Notes under the pieces: model-generated
The model's database searches: none
What the model was told of the DNA's origin: nothing
What the model saw: only the letters and a program-made list of their open reading frames with translations
Translations under genes and position numbers: made by a program
NCBI GenBank assembly: GCA_031364965.1
Contig: JANLXF010000108.1
Coordinates: 1 to 7,094 of the forward strand
Direction: 5' to 3'
DNA from: JAOUEA01 sp031364965
GTDB lineage: Bacteria > Actinomycetota > UBA4738 > HRBIN12
Length of the DNA: 7,094 bases
Shown: piece by piece, positions 1-4,482 of the stretch
How positions within the stretch are numbered: position 1 is the first letter of the stretch
Layout: the number at the start of each line of letters is the position of its first letter

Positions 1-1
1 C

Positions 2-313
2 GTGAAGAAGTTCGAGGAGACCTTCGAGGTCACCGCCGCCGCCCCGGTCGCCGTCGCGGCTGCCGGTGGTGCCGGGGCCGCCGCCGAGGCCGTCGAGGAG
101 CAGGACGAGTTCGACGTCGTGCTCGAGGCCGCCGGCGAGAAGTAGTTCCTGGTCATCAAGGAGGTGAGCGCCCTCACGAGCCTGGGCCTCAAGGAGGCCA
201 AGGACCTCGTGGACGGCGCCCCCAAGGCGGTCCTGGAGAAGGTCACGAAGGAAGCCGCCGACGCCGCCAAGGAGCAGCTCGAGGCCTCCGGCGCGACCGT
301 CGAGGTTAAGTAG
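2..313 (+). CDS. rplL: Ribosomal protein L7/L12, 5'-partial and interrupted by an in-frame TAG
   Basis: L7/L12 forms the ribosomal stalk that recruits and activates translation GTPases (EF-Tu, EF-G, IF2). The gene enters from the left edge in the frame starting at base 2. Visible in order are the end of the N-terminal dimerisation domain (VKKFEETFEVTAAA), the Ala/Gly-rich hinge, and the C-terminal domain from DEFDVVLEAAGEK. After 47 visible codons there is a TAG at 143-145. The same frame then continues for 55 codons with clear L7/L12 sequence (VIKEVSALTSLGL, KEAKDLVDGAPKAV, ASGATVEVK) to a second TAG at 311-313. The first TAG falls where the family has a conserved Lys (E. coli Lys65). Read literally, the product loses most of its C-terminal domain, which should be lethal if this is the only copy. 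It could be a sequencing or assembly error, a true nonsense mutation with suppression, or a decayed second copy. The gene identity is certain; the state of the gene is not. Confidence 0.93.
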
Positions 314-330
314 CGAATCCCATCGCGCGG

Positions 331-363
331 ACAGAGACGGGGTCGAAACGGCCCCGTCTCTGT
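331..363 (+). terminator. Strong hairpin terminator after rplL
   Basis: A perfect 12-bp inverted repeat (ACAGAGACGGGG at 331-342 and its complement at 352-363) encloses TCGAAACGG. Pairing inside the loop extends the stem to about 15 bp with an AAA loop. It lies 18 bases after the rplL stop. No T-run follows, as is common for terminators in GC-rich actinobacteria. It should end transcription of the ribosomal-protein operon before the accessory genes and rpoB. Confidence 0.85.
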
Positions 364-376
364 CGTGCCGGGCACG
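364..376. promoter_or_regulatory. 13-bp palindrome upstream of the XRE gene, possible operator
   Basis: CGTGCC-G-GGCACG is a perfect odd-centred palindrome starting one base after the terminator and 24 bases before the candidate -10 hexamer of the XRE gene. Helix-turn-helix repressors of this size often bind such symmetric sites near their own promoter. Only the symmetry is visible; its use as an operator is inference. Confidence 0.3.
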
Positions 377-397
377 GAGCCGGGCATCGGCATCGCG

Positions 398-406
398 TGC
401 TAAGGT
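398..406 (+). promoter_or_regulatory. Candidate extended -10 promoter for the XRE gene
   Basis: TGC-TAAGGT fits an extended -10 element (TGN + TANNNT) 49 bases before the ATG at 456. No good -35 hexamer is seen 16-18 bases upstream (the region reads GAGCCGGG), so the call rests on the -10 alone. Confidence 0.35.
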
Positions 407-410
407 CCGG

Positions 411-428
411 GCGCACGGGAGGGTGCGC
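411..428. repeat. Inverted repeat in the XRE-gene leader, possible operator
   Basis: GCGCAC (411-416) and GTGCGC (423-428) are perfect complements separated by six bases. The repeat lies just downstream of the candidate -10, where a bound repressor would block transcription, and about 12 bases before the Shine-Dalgarno sequence. It shares the GTGC/GCAC core with the palindrome at 364-376. It could be an autoregulatory operator or a weak leader hairpin. Confidence 0.3.
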
Positions 429-455
429 GGGGTCGAATCGAGGAGGCTGAACCAC

Positions 456-863
456 ATGGTGGGAGCAGACGGCAAGCACTTCGGAAATCGGCTCCGCGAG
501 GCGCGCCTTGCAGGAGGCTTGAGTCAGTCAGAGCTCGAGGAGCTCTCCGGCATCCCGAAGGCGCGACTGTCCCGGTACGAGAATGGGCACGTGGAGCCTT
601 CGATCCAGACCCTCGCACGCCTCGCGCGTGCGCTGAACGTCTCGGAAGCCTCCCTCCTGGGCGACCAGCGTGCTGTGCTCGAGAACTTCTTCACGGTGCT
701 CGCCGAGCGCGGCGTGCAGATCCAGACCAAGGAGCAGGGCACGCGTCTCGCCGCGGCCGTCGCCGACATGGTGCAGGCGCTCGGCGGGATCGAATCGGTC
801 GCCGGCCCCGCCGACGTGACCGAGACGATCGTCGACTGGACCCCCTCAGGCGTCCTCGCCTAG
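456..863 (+). CDS. XRE-family helix-turn-helix DNA-binding protein (135 aa)
   Basis: A small cytoplasmic DNA-binding protein, probably a transcriptional regulator. Residues about 8-68 form a typical HTH_3/cro-C1 domain: FGNRLREARLAGGLSQSELE, then the recognition-helix region IPKARLSRYENGHVEPS, then TLARLARALNVSEASLLG. The remaining 65 residues (AVLENFFTVLAERGVQIQTK onward) match no family I recognise and may serve dimerisation or sensing. The ATG at 456 is chosen because GAGGAGG (440-446) lies 9 bases before it; a GTG at 423 in the same frame has no ribosome binding site and falls in the inverted repeat. Symmetric sites upstream suggest autoregulation. Codon choice is somewhat less biased than in rplL and rpoB, as expected for a low-expression regulator. 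The target genes are unknown; the adjacent surface-sugar genes are the obvious candidates. Confidence 0.88.
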   Translation: MVGADGKHFGNRLREARLAGGLSQSELEELSGIPKARLSRYENGHVEPSIQTLARLARALNVSEASLLGDQRAVLENFFTVLAERGVQIQTKEQGTRLAAAVADMVQALGGIESVAGPADVTETIVDWTPSGVLA

Positions 864-883
864 CCGGCTGTACGAAGCAAGAC

Positions 884-917
884 CGGGATGCGATTCCGGG
901 CGCTCACGCCCTTCCCG
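884..917 (+). terminator. Possible weak terminator hairpin after the XRE gene
   Basis: GGGCG (898-902), CTCA and CGCCC (907-911) form a perfect 5-bp stem with a 4-base loop. CGGGA (884-888) and TCCCG (913-917) can add an outer stem across an internal bulge. It lies 20-50 bases after the XRE stop. There is no T-run and the stem is short, so it may only attenuate. Confidence 0.35.
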
Positions 918-946
918 TAGGTCGAACGACATCCCCCATCGCGGGG

Positions 947-952
947 TACGGT
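947..952 (+). promoter_or_regulatory. Possible -10 element before the glycosyltransferase gene
   Basis: TACGGT fits TANNNT and lies 18 bases before the ATG at 971. No convincing -35 is present at the right distance. A small CCCC-ATCGC-GGGG repeat (934-946) lies immediately upstream. Weak evidence. Confidence 0.25.
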
Positions 953-970
953 TGATCCGTTCTGGGGCCG

Positions 971-1693
971 ATGTTCCCGGGTATGACACCCGGCTTCAGC
1001 ACGATGATCGAGGACCCGGCACGGCTGTGCCGTCATGGACACGACCGGCCACGGGTGCTCGGGATCGCCACACGGCTCCGGAGCGACGACCAGTCGCGGC
1101 ACGTGTTCGATCTGACGGCGGCGCTGCGTGAACGGGGGTTCGATACCCGGCTCGTGTGGGGCAGCTCCGGCTCGGATGCGAGGGCCATCGACCCGCCCGC
1201 CTGGATGACCCACACCTACCTGCCGTGGCTCGGCTCCGAGATCCGTCCCGGGGACGACCTGCGAGCGTTGACCGCGATCGCGGGCATCATGCGCCGGTGG
1301 AAGCCCGACGTCGTCCACACGCACCTCGCGAAGGCGGGCGCGCTCGGTCGTGTCGTGGCTCAGCGCGTCGGGGTGCCCGTCATCGTGCACACGTTCTCAG
1401 AGCATCTATGGAGGGAGTATCGCTCCGCGATGCGGAACGCGACCTTCGCCCGGATCGAGCGGAAGCTCGCCGGGCGCACCGATGCCCTGATCGCCTCCAC
1501 GCCGTGGCTCCGGGACGAGCTGCTCGCGCTCGGGATCGGCCGCGCCGGCCAGTGGCACATCAGACCCGCCGAAGCCCACGTGTCCGACCTCGCCGAGCTC
1601 TATCGCGACCTCCTCGCGGACACGATATCGGTGAGATCCGCGCATCCCGAGCGCGTGAGCCCTCCGATGCTCGCGCGTCACGTGCCTGCCTGA
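971..1693 (+). CDS. Glycosyltransferase family 4, N-terminal GT-B half only (240 aa)
   Basis: GT4 enzymes transfer sugars from nucleotide donors to glycan acceptors. They have an N-terminal acceptor domain and a C-terminal donor-binding domain. Residues about 27-195 match the N-terminal domain: RVLGIATR, RHVFDLTAALRERGFDTRLV, LGSEIRPGDDLRAL, and the hallmark KPDVVHTHLAKAGALGRVVA (111-130) with GVPVIVHTF (134-142). LIASTPWLRDELLALGIG follows at 173-190. There, at GQWHIRP, the family normally goes on for about 150 residues with the donor-binding domain and its E-x7-E motif. Here the protein passes within about ten residues to VSDLAELYRDLLAD (204-217), which resembles the last helix of full-length GT4 enzymes. 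It therefore looks internally deleted, at 240 aa against the usual 370-400. Without the donor site it is probably not a normal transferase; a remnant or a split enzyme with a partner elsewhere are the options. The start is uncertain (ATG at 971, 983 or 1004, none with a good ribosome binding site). Confidence 0.8.
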   Translation: MFPGMTPGFSTMIEDPARLCRHGHDRPRVLGIATRLRSDDQSRHVFDLTAALRERGFDTRLVWGSSGSDARAIDPPAWMTHTYLPWLGSEIRPGDDLRALTAIAGIMRRWKPDVVHTHLAKAGALGRVVAQRVGVPVIVHTFSEHLWREYRSAMRNATFARIERKLAGRTDALIASTPWLRDELLALGIGRAGQWHIRPAEAHVSDLAELYRDLLADTISVRSAHPERVSPPMLARHVPA

Positions 1694-1709
1694 GACGTCT
1701 CTCGCTCCG

Positions 1710-1738
1710 TTGCCGCGCCGACATCTCGAAGGTAGCCT
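1710..1738 (+). promoter_or_regulatory. Sigma-A-like promoter for the epimerase gene
   Basis: TTGCCG (1710-1715) and TAGCCT (1733-1738) are separated by exactly 17 bases, fitting the actinobacterial housekeeping consensus. The start of transcription would be near 1745, giving a leader of about 27 bases to the GTG at 1772. A 10-bp palindrome, GAGACGTCTC (1692-1701), lies just upstream, overlapping the glycosyltransferase stop codon. Confidence 0.6.
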
Positions 1739-1771
1739 CGCCGAGCGCGGCGGCGCACGGGCGCGGAGGAC

Positions 1772-2347
1772 GTGACGATCGAACCAGACGGCGTACGCAC
1801 CATCGACCTCGTGTCGCACGACGACGCGCGCGGCGCCTTCACCGAGACGTTCCGCCGATCGTGGCTCCCTGACGAGGCACCCGCGATGGTGCAGTCGAAC
1901 CTCTCGCGGAGCCGTGCCGGCGTCGTGCGGGGGATGCACTTCCATCGGCGGCAGGCCGACTACTGGGTGGTCCTCGAGGGTCGGGCGTTCATCGCGCTGC
2001 TGGACATCCGCCCAGGGTCACCGACGATCGGCGTGCTCGACACCCTGACGGTCGACGCGGCGCGGGCACGCCGCGGGATCTACATCCCGCCGGGGGTGGC
2101 GCACGGGTTCGCCGCGATCACCGACACCGCGCTTCTGTACATGGTCGACGCCTACTACACCGGCGATGACGAGTACGGGTTCGCGTGGAACGATCCAACG
2201 GTCGGCGTGCCGTGGCCCGTCGAAGGCCCCGTGATCTCCGACCGGGATGCCGGCGCGCCGCCCCTGGATCGTGTACGAGACCAGGCGCCGCCGTACTTCT
2301 CGACCGAGGGGTCCGACGAGGCGACCGGATCCGCCGCTCAGCCGTAG
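1772..2347 (+). CDS. RmlC-like dTDP-4-dehydrorhamnose 3,5-epimerase family protein (191 aa)
   Basis: RmlC is a dimeric cupin that epimerises dTDP-4-keto-6-deoxyglucose at C3 and C5 on the way to dTDP-L-rhamnose. Family marks in order: DDARGAFTETFR (17-28), QSNLSRSRAGVVRGMHFH (41-58) with the catalytic-type His56, DIRPGSPTIG (78-87), IYIPPGVAHGFAAI (103-116), LLYMVDAYY (121-129) holding the Tyr region, and WNDPTVGVPWP (139-149), then ISDRD (155-159). The length is normal. By hand alignment the Lys that follows the catalytic His in classical RmlC is Asp63 here (QADYWVVLEG), and Met124 replaces the Lys of the usual LYK. The substrate may therefore differ, and no symbol is assigned. The GTG start has a GGAGGA directly before it, unusually close, but a later start would remove the first beta strand. 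It has its own promoter and meets the DUF4012 gene tail to tail. Confidence 0.85.
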   Translation: MTIEPDGVRTIDLVSHDDARGAFTETFRRSWLPDEAPAMVQSNLSRSRAGVVRGMHFHRRQADYWVVLEGRAFIALLDIRPGSPTIGVLDTLTVDAARARRGIYIPPGVAHGFAAITDTALLYMVDAYYTGDDEYGFAWNDPTVGVPWPVEGPVISDRDAGAPPLDRVRDQAPPYFSTEGSDEATGSAAQP

Positions 2348-4233
2348 CGAACGAACAGGTCGAGCGGCGCGGTCGGCGTTCCCTCGTACCGCACGACGTC
2401 GGCCCCCCGCTCGAACTCGTCGGAGGCCTCGAGCACGCTGGTGCCGTCGGGCACGACGATCCGCAGGCGCACGATCCCCGGATAGGCAAGCGGCTGCGGC
2501 ACGATGCGGAGCCGATAGGCCCCGATCCCCTCGAGGACCAGGGACGCCGAGGGCCGTCGGTACGAGACGATCAGACTCATGGCCGAACCGGGGTCGGCGC
2601 TCAGCCGCGCCTCGAGGTAGGCATCGCCGTGGTCGTCCTTGCCGAGCGCGGTTTCCGACGGGGTGCTGGTCTCACCGACGACGCTGTCCGCCGCCTTCGG
2701 CAGCATCAAGCGAAGGTCGGCAGCCCACGAACCCACTCGATCGGTACCGAAGGCCCGGCCCAGGAGCGCCGACGCGGGACCTGTCGGAGCGCGGTTCTGG
2801 AGTTCGACGGTAGTCTTGATGCGTGCCGCCCCTTCAGCCTGCAGCGTGACGACCTCGGTGGTCGTCCACCGCACGAAGGTGCCGGCGAGGTTCGTGGCCG
2901 TCGAGGTCGCCGTCCACGCGAGCGGGTTGCGGCCGAGCTCGGCGAGGCCTGCGGCCCCGAGTCCACGGATCAACACCTGCTCGCGTTTGGTCCTGGAGAA
3001 CAGGACGAGATGCCGGTCGGCGACCATCCCGGACGTGGCCGCAGCGAAGGCTTCCGTGGAGGGGCGGCGTCCGAGGGCGCTCTGGAGCACCGCGGCCGCG
3101 AGCGTCGCTTGTTCGGTCTCGCCCGCGGTCCGGCCCGGACCCAGGAACGGCTCGCGCTCGAGCGCGACGACCGCGTCTTCGAAAACGAGCGGATCCTTCG
3201 CGCCGGAGGGCTGGGCGTCGCCCGTCATCCAGAGCAGTTCCTGGAGCCCCACGCTGTCGGTGAGGATCACGCCGTCGAATCGCCCGAGGCCCGCCTCGGC
3301 CGCGCCGGACAGCAGAGCCGCGGCCGCCTCGGGACCCCGCGGCGAGGAGGTGGCGCTGCTCATCGACTCCGGCGCGGGCGTGATCGGCCCCATCGACATC
3401 GTGCCGTCGGTGGCCGAGAGCAGGCCCACCGCCCCCACATCGCCGCCGGCGGGCGCGGTCTCGCCCAGCCGCTGGACGGCGACGAGGTAGCGACGAGGGC
3501 CATCGCCCCCGAGGAACGTCGGGAGCAGCCGGGCGAGGCGCGCGACGTCGGCGGCCAGGGCGGATCGGCGTTCGAGCGCGGCGACGGCGTCGTCGTAGCC
3601 GGTCGCGACGGGGCCAAGCAGCCCGTTGCCGCTCGACGCCTCCAGCGCGTCGAGCGCCGAGCGGAGACGGTTCGCCACGTCGTCGAGGGAGGCGGACGCC
3701 TCACGGACCTTCGCGATGTCGACCCGTCCGAGCGCGGTGGTGGCCGGCAGGAGGATGTCCTCCCATCCGAGGATCCGCGCCGCCTCCACGAGTCGGAGCC
3801 CGGCCGCGGCCGAATCGCGCTCGGCTCGCGCCACCGCCGCGACACCTTCGACGTTGTCGCCGACGAAGGGAAGGAGGCCGGCCAGGCGCATCGCGGGGTG
3901 CCCCGATGCGCCGATCGCCGAGTCGGCGGCCGCCGCCGCGGCCTCGAACGAGCGGGCAGCGACCCCGGGGTCGCCGGTCACCACCTCCTCGATGCCGGTG
4001 TTGAGCTCCGAGCGGCCCGTCGTGACCCCGCGGAGCATCGCGCGCCCGGACCACAGGCCGTCGAGCGTGAGCAGGAGCAGGAGGGTGCCGAGTCCGGCCA
4101 GCACGGCGAACGTGATCGCGCGGCGCTGAGCACGACCGATCGAAGGAGCGGGGCGCCGGGCCCGCGTCGCACTCCATGAATCCGGGTCTGCGCGCTCGCG
4201 CACGATCCCCGGTTCGACGTCCTTCTCGGTCAC
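2338..4233 (-). CDS. DUF4012 membrane-anchored protein (about 631 aa)
   Basis: The family has no established function; members occur in actinobacteria and often sit among polysaccharide genes. From the GTG at 4231-4233 the protein has a short charged N-terminus of about 38 residues, one hydrophobic segment (about 39-58, AVLAGLGTLLLLLTLDGLW), an Ala-rich helical region (about 80-235) and the DUF4012 core beginning near residue 247: RRYLVAVQRLGETAPAGGDV, then VGLLSATDGTMSMGPIT. The core suggests an outward-facing domain on a single membrane anchor. The usual ELR-x-TGGF motif is degenerate here (ETAPAGGDV, lacking the Arg). An ATG at 4437 in frame would add 68 Arg/Pro-rich residues lying across the rpoB promoters, so it is rejected in favour of the GTG, which has a TAGGGT -10 element 7 bases upstream. 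Its stop overlaps the epimerase stop region by 10 bases. A role in surface glycan assembly is inference from neighbours. Confidence 0.82.
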   Translation of the reverse strand: MTEKDVEPGIVRERADPDSWSATRARRPAPSIGRAQRRAITFAVLAGLGTLLLLLTLDGLWSGRAMLRGVTTGRSELNTGIEEVVTGDPGVAARSFEAAAAAADSAIGASGHPAMRLAGLLPFVGDNVEGVAAVARAERDSAAAGLRLVEAARILGWEDILLPATTALGRVDIAKVREASASLDDVANRLRSALDALEASSGNGLLGPVATGYDDAVAALERRSALAADVARLARLLPTFLGGDGPRRYLVAVQRLGETAPAGGDVGAVGLLSATDGTMSMGPITPAPESMSSATSSPRGPEAAAALLSGAAEAGLGRFDGVILTDSVGLQELLWMTGDAQPSGAKDPLVFEDAVVALEREPFLGPGRTAGETEQATLAAAVLQSALGRRPSTEAFAAATSGMVADRHLVLFSRTKREQVLIRGLGAAGLAELGRNPLAWTATSTATNLAGTFVRWTTTEVVTLQAEGAARIKTTVELQNRAPTGPASALLGRAFGTDRVGSWAADLRLMLPKAADSVVGETSTPSETALGKDDHGDAYLEARLSADPGSAMSLIVSYRRPSASLVLEGIGAYRLRIVPQPLAYPGIVRLRIVVPDGTSVLEASDEFERGADVVRYEGTPTAPLDLFVRYG

Positions 4234-4256
4234 GCCAGGGACCCTATCGCAGGGTC
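4234..4256 (-). promoter_or_regulatory. Candidate leaderless promoter with overlapping inverted repeat for the DUF4012 gene
   Basis: Read on the minus strand, TAGGGT (4246-4241) lies 7 bases before the GTG start, the spacing expected when transcription begins at the start codon. No strong Shine-Dalgarno sequence is present. An inverted repeat, GACCCT (4240-4245) and AGGGTC (4251-4256) with 5 bases between, covers the -10 and could be a repressor site. The -35 region is poor (GCGACC or CGACCC). Confidence 0.35.
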
Positions 4257-4321
4257 GGCACGGGGGTCGCTTCCCGTGCAACCGCGCGGGAGAACGCCCG
4301 TGAACCGAACCGTCGATCGGG

Positions 4322-4350
4322 TTGACCCGAGCCGATCCTCGGCGTACCCT
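4322..4350 (+). promoter_or_regulatory. Upstream promoter of rpoB (P1)
   Basis: TTGACC (4322-4327), 17 bases, TACCCT (4345-4350): a near-consensus sigma-A type promoter for high-GC actinobacteria. It reads toward rpoB with a leader of about 125 bases. Confidence 0.65.
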
Positions 4351-4386
4351 TCCGGCGTTCCCTCCAGGGGGTTCGGGCAGGTGCCG

Positions 4387-4415
4387 TTGACGGTGCCTGC
4401 CTTCGTGCGTACAGT
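4387..4415 (+). promoter_or_regulatory. Proximal promoter of rpoB (P2)
   Basis: TTGACG (4387-4392), 17 bases, TACAGT (4410-4415). It matches TTGACA/TANNNT with optimal spacing and lies exactly 65 bases downstream of P1. The expected transcript starts near 4422, giving a leader of about 60 bases. Together P1 and P2 explain how rpoB is expressed without the rplJL operon. Confidence 0.72.
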
Positions 4416-4464
4416 AACGGTTTGCCGTGCCGTCCACCGCGCTCTGCCGTGCGCCGCTCTAGCT

Positions 4465-4482
4465 TCCCTGGGAGGGATCCTT
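4465..4482 (+). promoter_or_regulatory. rpoB Shine-Dalgarno sequence inside a small hairpin
   Basis: GGGAGGG (4470-4476) precedes the TTG start with a spacing of 6 bases and decides that start. TCCCT (4465-4469) and AGGGA (4473-4477) can pair around GGG, hiding part of the Shine-Dalgarno sequence. Whether this hairpin matters for translation is unknown. Confidence 0.55.

Noticed and set aside
2..313. Genome-wide amber recoding or pyrrolysine insertion explaining the rplL TAG
   Set aside because: TAG is also the natural stop of rplL, the XRE gene and the epimerase gene. Pyrrolysine in L7/L12 has no precedent that I know of. It is kept only as something to exclude, and selenocysteine does not apply since the codon is not TGA.
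423..455. GTG at 423 as the start of the XRE gene
   Set aside because: No ribosome binding site precedes it, whereas the ATG at 456 has GAGGAGG at good spacing and lies just before the HTH domain.
1156..1872. Second plus-strand frame overlapping the glycosyltransferase and epimerase genes
   Set aside because: It is Arg/Ala/His-rich without motifs. I also checked it as a possible frameshifted continuation holding the missing GT4 C-terminal domain, and nothing there resembles it.
860..1945. Minus-strand frames at 860-1390 and 1406-1945
   Set aside because: Both lie opposite genes with recognisable motifs, and their translations look like shadow sequence rich in Arg, Pro and His.
2185..4179. 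Long plus-strand open frame (664 codons) opposite the DUF4012 gene
   Set aside because: Its translation is Arg/Gly-rich with no family motif or hydrophobic pattern. It is the mirror of a GC-biased real gene that has a membrane segment and DUF4012 motifs.
4234..4437. Extended N-terminus of the DUF4012 protein from an ATG at 4437
   Set aside because: The extra 68 residues are Arg/Pro-rich without domain character and would cover both rpoB promoters. The GTG at 4233 gives a normal short cytoplasmic tail before the membrane segment.
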